Below, one piece after another: positions 26,267-36,262 of a stretch of 64,000 nt of DNA (positions are counted from its first letter, which is position 1; the number at the start of each line of letters is the position of its first letter). Made by a program: the position numbers and the translations under genes. This DNA is from Bacteroidota bacterium. Its GTDB lineage: Bacteria; Bacteroidota; Bacteroidia; Bacteroidales; JAAYUG01. The stretch is from contig JAKPTE010000016.1 of the NCBI GenBank assembly GCA_029571215.1, positions 1 through 64,000 on the forward strand. The letters are read 5' to 3'. A model generated the notes under the pieces. It made no database searches and was not told the DNA's origin. It saw only the letters and a list, made by a program, of their open reading frames with translations.

Positions 26267-29200
26267 ATGTCAGAAGTTATCATTTACAAAGCATCAGCCG
26301 GTTCAGGCAAAACATGGCAACTCACTTACGAATACCTTCGGATTCTCTTTTCAAAACCCGAAGATTACAAACATATTCTGGCCGTAACCTTTACCAATAA
26401 GGCCACAGAAGAAATGCGGAACAGAATCCTCGAAGAGCTTCGACAGATGGCTGCCGGAGAAAAAACACATCTGGCCCGACGGCTGGTTGAAGAAGGCATA
26501 GCGTATTCAGGCGATCTGGAAAAAAAAGCATCGCATATTCTCCGCATCCTGCTCCATAATTTCAGCAAGTTTACTGTAACCACCATCGACAGCTTCTTTC
26601 AACACATTCTTAAAAGCTTTGCCCGTGAGGCAGGAATTCCTTTTTACAGGGAGCTTATCCTCGATGACAAAATGGTCCTTGAAGAAACTATTGATCAACT
26701 GTTTTTTCATCTGAACGAACATCCCTTTCTTCAGGAATGGTTGGTGGACTTTACTCTGGAAAGAATCAGACAGGGAAGTTCCTGGAACGTACACAAGGAA
26801 GTCAGCCGCCTTGGTAATGAAATTCTCAGGGAATCATATCCTGGCACCCTGGCTACGGAGCAACCAACTTTCACCGATGATCAGCGCAAGGAATGGCAGG
26901 GCCAATTGTTCGGAAAAGAAAAGAAACTGAAGGAAAATCTGATTGAAATCGGCCAACAGGCCTGTCAGATTGCCAAACGATTTGGTCTTTCCCAGGATGA
27001 TTTTGCCGGGAAATCACGGTCGGTATTTGCCTACTTTGAACAGCTGGCCAATGGAACGATGAAGGATTTGACCGATACGATTCTTAGCGCTCTTACCGAT
27101 GAAACAAAATGGTTTTCCAAGACATCAGCAAAAAAGGAGCTGATCCGGCAGGCTATGGATGAAGGTATGCAAACACTGCTTGCAAGGAGCGTTGATATAC
27201 TAAGAGAACTTAATAAAATCCAGGCACTTGCAAGAAATTTTTATGTATGGGCTATCCTTTCCGATCTTGCCGGACTTTTGCAAAAATACCTTGCTGAGCA
27301 AAACCTTCATCTTCTTTCGGATACACATAAAATTCTCTACCATCTGATAGGAAGAAATGACGCTCCATTTATTTATGAGCGGGCAGGGAATACCTGGCTG
27401 TATTACATGATCGATGAATTCCAGGACACATCTTCCCTGCAATGGAATAATTTCAGGCCGCTGATAGCCAATAGCCTGTCACAAGGAAAAACCAGCCTGG
27501 TAGTAGGTGACGTAAAACAATCCATCTACCGGTGGAGAAACAGCGACTGGCGTATACTGGCAAGGGAAATAATGCATGACTTCCCTGGTCGCAATAAAAC
27601 AGAAGTCCTTCCGCTAAACAGGAGAAGTTTCCGCAACATTATTGAATTCAACAACGCTTTCTTTTTTGAGGCCATTGATTGCCTGAAAGATAAGTACTGC
27701 GAGCAAACCAGTTTGAACACTGAGCATGATCTGGTAGGATTAATGAAAGAAGCTTATGAGGATTGTCGTCAGGGTGTACCAGAGGATAAAATGCAAACAA
27801 CCGGATTTGTGCGGGTCGAGCTATACGATGCGAAGACAGAAGAATCGCGAACTCCCCTGAGGCTTGTTGAGACAGTATGTGAATTATTTTCTTCCGGATA
27901 TCGGCCGGAAGATGTGGCTATTCTTGTGCGAACCAAAAACGAAGCAAAAGCAGTTGCTTCCTGGCTTCTGAACACTGATTACTATCCGCCAGGTATTGCT
28001 CCTCCCGGCATTATTACAGAAGAAGCCATTCTGCTTAGCCAGTCACCGGTAGTGCGCATTCTTTGCAGCCTACTCCGCTACCTGAAGAATCTGGATGACC
28101 AGCTAAACAATCTGAGTTTGCTCAACGAGTTGTTCATGTACCTGGAAATGCAACTTCCAGATGGAAGAGAATATCCGCCCGTTACCTTCACCCGGGAAAC
28201 AACAGAAAATTTTCTGCCACCGGAGTTTGTCAGCCAGGCTGCCGAACTGAAGAAGCTTCCTTTGCAGATTCTTTGCGGCCGGCTTGCTTCCCTTTTCGGG
28301 CTTGACCGGAAAGAGCAACAGAAACCTTATTTGTTTTCCTTCATGGATCAGGTAAATGAAGCCGTGAGAAAAGGAATCTCGGATGTGTATGGTTTTCTTG
28401 ATTTCTGGGATAAAAATGCCGGTAATCTCTCGCTCACCATCCCTGAAAAAGCAAATGCTGTGCGAATCATGACCATCCACAAAGCAAAAGGTCTTGAATT
28501 TCCTGTGGTCATTCTACCTGATCCAGTCTGGTGTATAGACCATAATCCCACGCAGCCTCCTTACCTCTGGATAAAACAAAATCTTTTCGGAAATGAGGAA
28601 TGTACTTGGTTTCCTGTACGATATGGAAAGCAACTTGCCCAAACAGATTTCCGGGAAACATGGCTTAAGGAAAAAATGCAAACCTTTGTGGACAACCTTA
28701 ATCTACTCTACGTTGCATTTACCCGGGCCCGCGAAGGCCTTATCGTCATTTCCGACAAGGACGACAAATTGTATAATGCCCGAAATCTTATCATGGATGT
28801 CTGCAGCCGGTTGAATGACACCATAGTACAAAAGCAAGAAGAAGACGGAAAAATCATTTGCTGTAGAGGCTCTTTTCCGGAACCAAAAGCAGGTACCCTT
28901 TCAAAAGGAGAACCTTTCCATGCGCAAGACAATGATGGCCTCTTTGCCACCCGTTTCGCCCTGCTGGTAAAGAAACATGCCTCCGGATATTTCTCTGAAA
29001 AAGGAGAACTGGTTCAAACGGCCCGGGATGAAGGTAAACTGATGCATACCCTCCTTTCGAAAATACGCCATGCTGAGGATGTGCCCGCGGTGGTGCAACA
29101 GGCTGTGCTGGAAGGAAAAATCAGTAAGAACGAAGCAGAAACCATACAGCAGCGCATTGCTCTGGTGCTGGCTGATCCCGAAATGAAAGAATATTTTACT

Positions 29201-29449
29201 GACGCTTGGAAAATACTCACGGAAAATGATATCGTGCTACCCGGAGGAGAAACAAAGCGACCCGACAGGATCATGGTGAATCAGGAAAAAACTGTCGTGA
29301 TTGATTACAAATTCGGTGGACAAGCCAGACCTTATCATATCCGGCAGGTAAAAGAATATATGGAACTACTTGCGGAGGCCGGTTTTCCTTTTCCCTGCGG
29401 GATTGTATGGTACCCTCATCTGAACCGGAAAGAACGAATCGACTTATGA
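26267..29449 (+). CDS. AddA-like UvrD-family helicase-nuclease
   Basis: Helicase/nuclease subunit for double-strand break processing. From ATG 26267 the protein starts MSEVIIYKASAGSGKTWQL, placing Walker A at residue about 10; the ORF-track start 69 nt upstream adds no conserved sequence. SF1A motifs follow in order: NKATEEMRNRI (motif Ia), YYMIDEFQDTS (II), VGDVKQSIYRWR (III), MTIHKAKGLEFPVVILPD (V) and LYVAFTRAREGL (VI). The C-terminal PD-(D/E)xK nuclease is RPDRIMVNQEKTVVIDYKFGG with YHIRQVKEYMELL. At about 1060 aa it is the size of AddA/RecB. The addB-like gene lies two genes downstream, supporting an AddAB system. Confidence 0.92.
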   Translation: MSEVIIYKASAGSGKTWQLTYEYLRILFSKPEDYKHILAVTFTNKATEEMRNRILEELRQMAAGEKTHLARRLVEEGIAYSGDLEKKASHILRILLHNFSKFTVTTIDSFFQHILKSFAREAGIPFYRELILDDKMVLEETIDQLFFHLNEHPFLQEWLVDFTLERIRQGSSWNVHKEVSRLGNEILRESYPGTLATEQPTFTDDQRKEWQGQLFGKEKKLKENLIEIGQQACQIAKRFGLSQDDFAGKSRSVFAYFEQLANGTMKDLTDTILSALTDETKWFSKTSAKKELIRQAMDEGMQTLLARSVDILRELNKIQALARNFYVWAILSDLAGLLQKYLAEQNLHLLSDTHKILYHLIGRNDAPFIYERAGNTWLYYMIDEFQDTSSLQWNNFRPLIANSLSQGKTSLVVGDVKQSIYRWRNSDWRILAREIMHDFPGRNKTEVLPLNRRSFRNIIEFNNAFFFEAIDCLKDKYCEQTSLNTEHDLVGLMKEAYEDCRQGVPEDKMQTTGFVRVELYDAKTEESRTPLRLVETVCELFSSGYRPEDVAILVRTKNEAKAVASWLLNTDYYPPGIAPPGIITEEAILLSQSPVVRILCSLLRYLKNLDDQLNNLSLLNELFMYLEMQLPDGREYPPVTFTRETTENFLPPEFVSQAAELKKLPLQILCGRLASLFGLDRKEQQKPYLFSFMDQVNEAVRKGISDVYGFLDFWDKNAGNLSLTIPEKANAVRIMTIHKAKGLEFPVVILPDPVWCIDHNPTQPPYLWIKQNLFGNEECTWFPVRYGKQLAQTDFRETWLKEKMQTFVDNLNLLYVAFTRAREGLIVISDKDDKLYNARNLIMDVCSRLNDTIVQKQEEDGKIICCRGSFPEPKAGTLSKGEPFHAQDNDGLFATRFALLVKKHASGYFSEKGELVQTARDEGKLMHTLLSKIRHAEDVPAVVQQAVLEGKISKNEAETIQQRIALVLADPEMKEYFTDAWKILTENDIVLPGGETKRPDRIMVNQEKTVVIDYKFGGQARPYHIRQVKEYMELLAEAGFPFPCGIVWYPHLNRKERIDL

Positions 29450-30408
29450 AAGGAAAAACGACATATCCTTGGGGAACGGAAAGACGCTTCCAGGCATACC
29501 CCGATTATTTCCGCAGGCTATTTGGCGGCAGGGTTCAGAAAGTTTCGGTTGATGCCGGACTGACCTGCCCCAACCGTGACGGCAAAAAAGGTACCGGAGG
29601 ATGCATTTTCTGCAATAACGACGCTTTCAACCCATCCTACTGCCAGCCCTCACTCCCAATTAAACAGCAAATCACCGAAGGAATCCGTTTTCACCGCTTC
29701 CGTTACCGAAGAGCGGGTAAATATCTTGCTTATTTTCAGACCTATTCCAATACCTATGCTCCTCTTCCGCGGCTAAAAAAACTATACGAAGAAGCTCTGT
29801 CCTGTGAAGGCGTAATCGGTCTTATCATCAGCACACGGCCCGATTGTGTTGATGCCTCCGTGCTCGATTACCTTGCTTCCCTGTCGGAAAAATACTATGT
29901 AGCAATTGAATACGGAATCGAATCGGTTCGCGATGAAACATTGCAGCGGATTAACCGTATGCATACGTTCAGTGAAGCAGAAAAGGCTCTTGAACTCACC
30001 AGACAAAGGAATCTCCCTGCCGGAGCTCATTTTATCGTTGGTTTACCGGGTGAAAATAATGAGACTATATTGGAAGATATCCGTATTATTGCGGACCTAC
30101 CCCTCGATACGGTTAAATTCCACCAGCTTCAGATTTTTGAAAACACGAAACTGGCTGAAGATTACAGAAAGAATGCATACCCCATTTACCTTCCCTCGCT
30201 TGAGGAGTACCTGAATCTGATGGTTCAGCTTGCCGAAAGGCTCAATCCGTATATAGTAATAGAACGGATTGCCTCGGAAGTGCCTCCCCGGTTTCTTGTG
30301 AACCCAGGCTGGGGTGCCATACGGTATGACGAAATTCAGCGCAGGTTTGAACAATTGCTTGAAGAGAAGCAGACCTGGCAGGGACGTTTGTACAAAAAAT
30401 GTAAATAA
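29446..30408 (+). CDS. YhcC-like radical SAM protein (TIGR01212 family)
   Basis: 320-aa radical SAM protein. The cluster motif is the expanded form CPNRDGKKGTGGCIFC seen in the YhcC/TIGR01212 family, near residues 35-50. YGIESVRDETLQRINRMHTF and GAHFIVGLPGE match the SAM-barrel strands of that family. The enzymatic reaction is not established. ATG 29446 overlaps the addA stop (ATGA), so translation is coupled and the ORF-track start inside addA is rejected. It separates addA from addB, which is an unusual position for a gene with no known DNA repair role. Confidence 0.88.
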   Translation: MKGKTTYPWGTERRFQAYPDYFRRLFGGRVQKVSVDAGLTCPNRDGKKGTGGCIFCNNDAFNPSYCQPSLPIKQQITEGIRFHRFRYRRAGKYLAYFQTYSNTYAPLPRLKKLYEEALSCEGVIGLIISTRPDCVDASVLDYLASLSEKYYVAIEYGIESVRDETLQRINRMHTFSEAEKALELTRQRNLPAGAHFIVGLPGENNETILEDIRIIADLPLDTVKFHQLQIFENTKLAEDYRKNAYPIYLPSLEEYLNLMVQLAERLNPYIVIERIASEVPPRFLVNPGWGAIRYDEIQRRFEQLLEEKQTWQGRLYKKCK

Positions 30409-30428
30409 TTAAAATCATTGACCCTACT

Positions 30429-33293
30429 ATGCCCAATCACTTTCTGAAAGAAGTAGCCGAGCACATATACAGCCATCATAAAACCGGCGATGTGGTTCTG
30501 GTATTTCCCAACCGGCGTTCGGTATTCTTTTTCCGCAAATACCTCGGCGAATTAATTGAAAAGCCTGTGCTTATGCCGGAAAGTTTTACCATTAACGAAC
30601 TGTTCAGCCGCATTACAGGTTATGTCGTTCCTGAATCGCTTCCTCTCCTTTTCAGACTATATGATGCATACAAGGAGATTTTCAACAAAGATGCTGAAAG
30701 CATTGATGAATTTGTTACCTGGGGAGAAATCCTCCTGCATGACTTTGACGATACCGACAAATACCTGGTGGATGCTGGTCAGTTATTCCGCAACCTTACT
30801 GACCTCAAAGAAATTGATCAGCTCTTTCCACCAGAAGAAGATCAATATGCAGGCCTGAATACATTTTGGAAAAACCTGGTTTCGGCCCGAAATTCTGAGG
30901 AGAAAGAAAAATTCCTTGCCTTCTGGAACAACCTGTATCCCTTGTATCACCGTTTCAGAGAAAAGTTATCGGCTGAAGGAATTGCCTATGAAGGAATGAA
31001 TTCCCGCGAAGCGATAACAAAACTGGAATCGCTGGATGTGGAGCCCTTTTTGCCGGGTCATCATTGCTGTATTGGTTTTAATGCCCTAAATGCCTGTGAA
31101 AGGAAGCTGTTCAGTATTCTAAGAAAGGCAGGAAAAGCATCTTTCTACTGGGATACGGATCCATGGTATATTGACAACACCTGGCATGAAGCCGGCTTTT
31201 TCCTTAGAAAAAACAGAGAAGAATTTCCTTCTCCCGATGATTTCACTCCGCATTCGGAATTTACAAAATCCAGGCCGGATGTGCAGATAACAGGTCTGCC
31301 CTCATACACAGGGCTTGCTGCATCGGCAGGACGATCGGCTTTCAGTATGTTGTCGGGTTCTGATACTCCCCTCTCCACCGCCATCGTACTTGCTGACGAG
31401 AACCTTCTGATTCCCCTCCTTCAAACTCTTCCTGAGCAATGCAATGCCTACAATGTAAGCATCGGCTTTCCGGTAAGGGAGTCACCGATTTACACCTTCC
31501 TCTTTCAATGGCTTGAACTTCAGAGAAGTTGTAAAGAACATAAGGGTAAACCCTGTTACTATTACCGCCATGTATTTTCTCTGCTCCATCACCCGCTTCT
31601 TGACAGTCTGAAAGTGGAGAAAGAAGAAAATCTGCAACAAATCATCACCTTAAAGATGATCCGTGTACCGGCAGAATTGCTGTGCAGTTCCGACTCCATG
31701 AAGGTTATCTTTGCCCCCTTAACTGATACACGAACCATACCAGCCAGGTTGAAAGACATTCTGGTTCAGTTTTATCAGAAAAACGTGGATAACGATGCCA
31801 TCAATCCTCTTGCGACAATCGAAGGTGAAACTATTCTAACCATCTATCTTGCACTGCAGCATCTGGAAGATCTACTCCCGGAGTCAGCCGGACAACTGCT
31901 GCCTGAGACCTACATACGTATGCTGAGAAATATTCTGCAAAATCTGCACGTACCGCTTTCTGGCGAACCTCTTCAGGGATTGCAGATTCTCGGACTTCTG
32001 GAAACAAGAAACCTCGACTTCGAAAACATCGTCATTCTGCCCGCCAATGAAGGAGTCCTTCCCCGAACCACACAGCCATCATCCTTTATTCCGCAGAATC
32101 TGCGGTATGGATTTGGCATGCCCACAGCTGAGCACCAGGATGCCGTATATGCATATTATTTTTACCGTCTCCTGCAACGGGCCCGCAGGGTGGAAATTCT
32201 ATGGAACACTTCAGCTTCCGGGTTCGATTCGGGAAAAATGAGCCGCTTTGCTTACCAGCTCCTCTATGAACAGCCCTGTAATGTTTCCCTCAACACGTCC
32301 CGAATGAATGTGAGCTTTCAGTCTCCCAAACCAATTGTCATTACAAAAGGCCCCGAGGTGCTGGAACGTCTTTCCCTTTTCACATCCCGTAATGGAAGCC
32401 GCTTTTCCCCTTCTGCACTGGCCGATTATATCCAGTGTCCTCTTCTCTTTTTCTTCCGACATATTGCCCGGGTCAAACCCGGAGAAGAACTTACCGAAGA
32501 GCCTGATGCAGGCATTTTTGGGACACTCTTTCATGAAACCATGCGCTCCCTGTACAGAGGATTTATGAACAAAAACATTACGGAAGAAGTAATTTCCGGA
32601 ATAAGCAATGAACATATCAGCAATGCCGTTGATTCCGCCTTGCGAAAACATATTTACAAACATCTGGCTGCTGATCAACCCGTTGAACCGGAAGGACAGT
32701 TTATTATCATCAGCAACGTACTGAAAGAATATGCTGTAAAAGTTCTTGAAACCGACCGGCGTTTCTGTCCCTATATCCTTACCGGATTGGAACAGCCGCT
32801 TTCCGGCTTTATTGATTTACCCGGGAACCAGCAAATGAAAGGGTTCATGCTCGGAGGAAATGCCGACCGCATCATCAGCCATAACGGAACAACCATCATC
32901 ATTGACTATAAAACCGGCGGGGAAATGAAATCCTTTTCCGGTTTGAACATGCTTTTTACTTCAGAACATGGTAAGGACCTGCGGTTTGCTTTCCAAATTT
33001 GCTTTTATTGCTATCTTTATACGTCAGCCAAGCAGGAAAAGGTTAAACCCGCTGTCTATTTCCTGAGAGAGATGTTTGCTGAAAAGTACGAACCGGCCAT
33101 CGTTTTGAAAGAACCCGGAACCAAAAATGCCGGACAAACAATTGATGATTTTTCACCGTTCATGAAGGAATTCGGGGAAAGACTTCAACAGCTTCTACTT
33201 GAAATATCCAATCCCTCCGTGCCCTTTACCCAAACCAACCAGAAGAACTTCTGCCTGTTCTGCGATTTCAGGGAAGTTTGCCGGCGCAGCTGA
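30429..33293 (+). CDS. AddB-like PD-(D/E)xK nuclease subunit
   Basis: 954-aa partner of AddA. The N-terminal half resembles a degenerate helicase without a good Walker A (VVLVFPNRRSVFFFRKYLG). The C-terminal third has the RecB-type nuclease: GTLFHETMRSLYRG, then GGNADRIISHNGTTIIIDYKTGG. Cysteines in YIQCPLLFFF and the terminal CLFCDFREVC give the four-Cys pattern that holds the iron-sulfur staple in AddB. The gene begins 20 bp after the yhcC-like stop. Together with the addA-like gene it predicts an AddAB end-resection complex in place of RecBCD. Confidence 0.88.
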   Translation: MPNHFLKEVAEHIYSHHKTGDVVLVFPNRRSVFFFRKYLGELIEKPVLMPESFTINELFSRITGYVVPESLPLLFRLYDAYKEIFNKDAESIDEFVTWGEILLHDFDDTDKYLVDAGQLFRNLTDLKEIDQLFPPEEDQYAGLNTFWKNLVSARNSEEKEKFLAFWNNLYPLYHRFREKLSAEGIAYEGMNSREAITKLESLDVEPFLPGHHCCIGFNALNACERKLFSILRKAGKASFYWDTDPWYIDNTWHEAGFFLRKNREEFPSPDDFTPHSEFTKSRPDVQITGLPSYTGLAASAGRSAFSMLSGSDTPLSTAIVLADENLLIPLLQTLPEQCNAYNVSIGFPVRESPIYTFLFQWLELQRSCKEHKGKPCYYYRHVFSLLHHPLLDSLKVEKEENLQQIITLKMIRVPAELLCSSDSMKVIFAPLTDTRTIPARLKDILVQFYQKNVDNDAINPLATIEGETILTIYLALQHLEDLLPESAGQLLPETYIRMLRNILQNLHVPLSGEPLQGLQILGLLETRNLDFENIVILPANEGVLPRTTQPSSFIPQNLRYGFGMPTAEHQDAVYAYYFYRLLQRARRVEILWNTSASGFDSGKMSRFAYQLLYEQPCNVSLNTSRMNVSFQSPKPIVITKGPEVLERLSLFTSRNGSRFSPSALADYIQCPLLFFFRHIARVKPGEELTEEPDAGIFGTLFHETMRSLYRGFMNKNITEEVISGISNEHISNAVDSALRKHIYKHLAADQPVEPEGQFIIISNVLKEYAVKVLETDRRFCPYILTGLEQPLSGFIDLPGNQQMKGFMLGGNADRIISHNGTTIIIDYKTGGEMKSFSGLNMLFTSEHGKDLRFAFQICFYCYLYTSAKQEKVKPAVYFLREMFAEKYEPAIVLKEPGTKNAGQTIDDFSPFMKEFGERLQQLLLEISNPSVPFTQTNQKNFCLFCDFREVCRRS

Positions 33294-33414
33294 TATCGCC
33301 AACCTTTGGGAGGAAGGAAAGAGAAAAAAACAGAAAAAGGAGAAATGACAATACTGAAGCAAAAAAGGAAAATTATACCTTGGTTTATTGCATGCATGTT
33401 AATAAGCTTTCCAT

Positions 33415-35163
33415 ATGTTTACTGAATTCACTGACTTTGAAGTCAGAATAACTGATGCACCCTACAGGACTTCCGGAGGACTGATCTGGCCGGGAACTGT
33501 CCGGATCGTCTATACGGATCCTGAAAAGGAAAAGACACTGGAAGAATATTACGGATATGCTCCGGCAGAAATGATTTACCAAATGATCAGGGAAGGCAGG
33601 GATATTAATCTCAGCGAATGCTTCATTGAGAAGTTTTCCCTGACGGAATACCGCAGCCTGCAAAAGTTGGAAGCTAAATCCTATGTAAAACTGGGGGCAT
33701 TTTCAGCGCGAAGGTCCTTTTTCAACTGCAGTTCGCGCATTGATTTCAGTTTTGCCGAATTCAGCGGGGATACTGTGGATTTTGAAGCGACAGTATTTGC
33801 CCGAGGGATGGTATCTTTCAACTCAGCCAGTTTTGCTGACTGCAGTCTGAACATGAGCTACGTACTTTTCCGCAACGGTAACATTGATTTTGCCAACTGC
33901 CGTTTCGGAAAAGGCCAGATTTCGTTCAAAAACAGCAAATTCCATACGGGATCCAAGGATTTTCAATACACCAGTTTCGGGGACGGAGAGGTATTGTTTG
34001 TCAATACCGATTTTGGCGACGGGGATGTGTCGTTTATCAATTCCTCGTTCGGACAGGGAACGGTTTCCTTTAAGGTTGCGCGTTTTGGCCAGGGAAAAGT
34101 TGACTTTCATTACGCCAAATTTGGCGGGGGTGAAATCAGCTTTGAGCGGACGGAATTCGGCAACGGAAAGGTGGATTTCCGGATGGCCGAATTCAACGAA
34201 AGCCGGATAAATTTTAACCGGAGCAGTTTCGGTAATGGAGAGGTAACCTTTGAGGGAAGTGAACTTAAAGGCGGAAAATTGCTTTTCAGAAAAGCATCGG
34301 TAGGGGAAGGATTGTTTTCCTTTGAGCAGGCACTATATCCTGAGGCAGAAGTATTTTTTGACGGGACCGATTTCGGGAAAGGAACCATTACTTTCCAGAA
34401 AGCGCGCATACGGCATCTTTCACTCCGTTCCTGCCAGATGAACGACTATGTTGACCTTCGCATGCAGGAAGCTGCACTCGTAGATCTATCTGATACTGTA
34501 ATCCGGGATATAATTGACCTCACGCCCTATGATTCTCCTGTTGCCATCCGCACGCTGAAGATCAGCGGTATGCGTTTGCCGGGAAGAATCTATATCGACT
34601 GGTTTGCGAATAACCTCCCTTCCATGATTCTGTCGCAGGAACAGGCTACCGAAAGGGAGATCTCGGAACAGTTCAGGATATTGAAACTAAATTTTAATGC
34701 CACGGGACGCTTTTCATACGAAGACCGCGCTTATGTTTTGTTCAGAAGGTACGAAGCCCTGGCTGACCGAAAAGAACGCATTGCGAAAAATCCATGGTCA
34801 GCCCTCTGGGAATATCCAGTGTACGTTTTCAAGTGGCTGGTGTTTGATAAAATTGGTTTGTATGCCACCGCTCCGGGACGGGTGCTGGTAAGTGTCATTG
34901 CTTTCTGGTTTGGCTTTGGAATCCTTTTCTACCTGGCCGAACTGCTCCATCTGGGACATACGCAGTCGGCAGTCAACAACCCTGATCATCTGTCTATGCT
35001 CTCCCAGTCATTTTATCACAGCGCCATCACTTTCTTTACCATCGGGTACGGTGATGTTTATCCCCAGGGCCTTACCCGCCTGTTGTCTGCTCTCGAAGGA
35101 TTCACGGGAGTATTCATGATGAGTTACTTTACTGTGGCCTTTGTGAGGAAGATTTTGAGATGA
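33415..35163 (+). CDS. K+ channel-like protein with N-terminal 12-residue repeat solenoid
   Basis: 582 aa in two parts. Residues 104-331 are 19 gapless units of exactly 12 residues (consensus FGxGxVxFxxxx), predicted to build a beta-solenoid. The C-terminal part has a membrane helix (about 488-508), a pore helix with selectivity filter TIGYGD (about 545-550) and a second helix to the end, which is the two-TM Ion_trans_2 architecture of K+ channels. Residues about 400-470 form a charged, helical linker with no recognised domain. The repeat does not fit A(D/N)Lxx pentapeptides. The solenoid would face the cytoplasm if the channel has normal topology. It stands alone between addB and convergent trmD. 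Confidence 0.8.
   Translation: MFTEFTDFEVRITDAPYRTSGGLIWPGTVRIVYTDPEKEKTLEEYYGYAPAEMIYQMIREGRDINLSECFIEKFSLTEYRSLQKLEAKSYVKLGAFSARRSFFNCSSRIDFSFAEFSGDTVDFEATVFARGMVSFNSASFADCSLNMSYVLFRNGNIDFANCRFGKGQISFKNSKFHTGSKDFQYTSFGDGEVLFVNTDFGDGDVSFINSSFGQGTVSFKVARFGQGKVDFHYAKFGGGEISFERTEFGNGKVDFRMAEFNESRINFNRSSFGNGEVTFEGSELKGGKLLFRKASVGEGLFSFEQALYPEAEVFFDGTDFGKGTITFQKARIRHLSLRSCQMNDYVDLRMQEAALVDLSDTVIRDIIDLTPYDSPVAIRTLKISGMRLPGRIYIDWFANNLPSMILSQEQATEREISEQFRILKLNFNATGRFSYEDRAYVLFRRYEALADRKERIAKNPWSALWEYPVYVFKWLVFDKIGLYATAPGRVLVSVIAFWFGFGILFYLAELLHLGHTQSAVNNPDHLSMLSQSFYHSAITFFTIGYGDVYPQGLTRLLSALEGFTGVFMMSYFTVAFVRKILR
33724..34407 (+). repeat. 19 x 36-bp coding repeat (12-aa units)
   Basis: Nineteen in-frame 36-bp units encode residues 104-331 without insertion or deletion. 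The best conserved units are in the middle (FGDGDVSFINSS, FGQGKVDFHYAK, FGNGKVDFRMAE). DNA identity between units is moderate, so the array is old and held at protein level. Confidence 0.8.
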
Positions 35164-35258
35164 TAAGAAATCCATGTAAAAACTGAACCAGCTTTTGCTT
35201 CCAGCTTTTTCTATTCCTCCGTATCACTGAAGTTTGACCTTTCCGTGTTTGTCCGGAT

Positions 35259-35969
35259 TTAGTCCTTTTTTGTTCTGTCTTCCTCTTTTTCCAGTGCTCT
35301 GAGCAAATGCGGCCTCAATCTTTTGGTTCGCTCCAATGCCTGCTCCATTTTCCATTGTTCAATCTGCTTGTCGTTTCCGCTCAGCAAAATTTCCGGTACC
35401 TTCCATCCCATGTAATCGGCTGGACGGGTGTAAACCGGTGGAGCAAGAAGGTTATCCTGAAAAGAATCTGTCAGAGCAGAAGTCTCATCGGAAATAGCAC
35501 CGGGAATCAAACGCACCAGGGCATCAGTAATTACAGCTGCTGGCAACTCTCCTCCGCTGAGTACATAGTCTCCTATCGAAATTTCCATGGTTACAAGATG
35601 GTCACGAATCCGTTGGTCCACCCCCTTGTAGTGCCCACAGAGTATAATCAGATTTTGACACATGGAAAGACGGTTGGCCAGAGGTTGACTAAAGGGAATC
35701 CCGTCGGGGGTGGTATAAATGACTTCATCATAATTACGTTCCGATTTCAGAAACTCAATCGCTCTGTGAATGGGCTCCACCATCATAACCATCCCCCCTC
35801 CTCCGCTGAACGGATAGTCATCAACCCGTTTATGCCTGTCGGTTGCAAAATCACGGATATTGTGCAGGTGGATCTCAACCAGTCCTTTTTCCCGGGCCCG
35901 CTTAATAATGGATTCATCAAACGGTCCACGGAACATGGATGGAAATATGGTCAGAATGTCGATGCGCAT
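35259..35969 (-). CDS. tRNA (guanine37-N1)-methyltransferase TrmD
   Basis: SPOUT-fold methyltransferase that adds m1G37 to tRNAs with G36, preventing +1 frameshifting. Hallmarks are [13 protein letters not shown] at the start, [27 protein letters not shown] and [16 protein letters not shown], which form the trefoil knot SAM site. The C-terminal domain includes [24 protein letters not shown]. The length of 236 aa is normal. It is not in the usual rpsP-rimM-trmD-rplS cluster but alone, as is common in Bacteroidota, with its own promoter. Confidence 0.97.
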   Translation of the reverse strand: MRIDILTIFPSMFRGPFDESIIKRAREKGLVEIHLHNIRDFATDRHKRVDDYPFSGGGGMVMMVEPIHRAIEFLKSERNYDEVIYTTPDGIPFSQPLANRLSMCQNLIILCGHYKGVDQRIRDHLVTMEISIGDYVLSGGELPAAVITDALVRLIPGAISDETSALTDSFQDNLLAPPVYTRPADYMGWKVPEILLSGNDKQIEQWKMEQALERTKRLRPHLLRALEKEEDRTKKD

Positions 35970-35988
35970 ATTCCTTTTTTCTTTTTCG

Positions 35989-35996
35989 CAAAGTTA
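35989..35996 (-). promoter_or_regulatory. -7 box of trmD
   Basis: On the minus strand TAACTTTG matches TAnnTTTG, 19 nt before the trmD start, giving a very short leader. Confidence 0.5.
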
Positions 35997-36111
35997 CCCA
36001 AAACAAAAGGAAATACGGTAGCGCGCTCTGCTGTTTCGCGTTTCAATTTTCGCCTTGTCCGATAGCTTTCCGTTATTGAACTTGGGTTGTTTTAACCAGA
36101 TTAGCTTAAAG

Positions 36112-36156
36112 TGTCATTTTGACATTGTTTTTAATAATGATTATGTCATTTTGTCC
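36112..36156. promoter_or_regulatory. Paired TGTCA-type operator candidate before hsp20
   Basis: TGTCATTTTGACA (36112-36124) is a palindrome with 5-bp arms. A second half-conserved copy, TGTCATTTTGTCC (36144-36156), starts 32 bp later, about three helical turns. They lie 107-151 nt upstream of the hsp20 ATG. The repeated element suggests binding of a stress regulator; which one is not known from the sequence. Confidence 0.45.
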
Positions 36157-36262
36157 TTATAAATTCACATCTGACTGCCCTGATGGCAAGAAAAATATCC
36201 GGAACAGTATTTGAGAATGCATAGGCAGAAAAATAAATGTTAAACCATTAAAATTTACAGCT

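Noticed and set aside
33724-34407. CRISPR-like regular repeats (36-bp period)
   Set aside because: The period is within a reading frame, units are divergent in DNA and contiguous without spacers; it is a protein repeat.
36112-36156. Sigma-54 promoter reading of the hsp20 upstream repeat
   Set aside because: The -24/-12 elements (GG and GC at fixed spacing) are not present.
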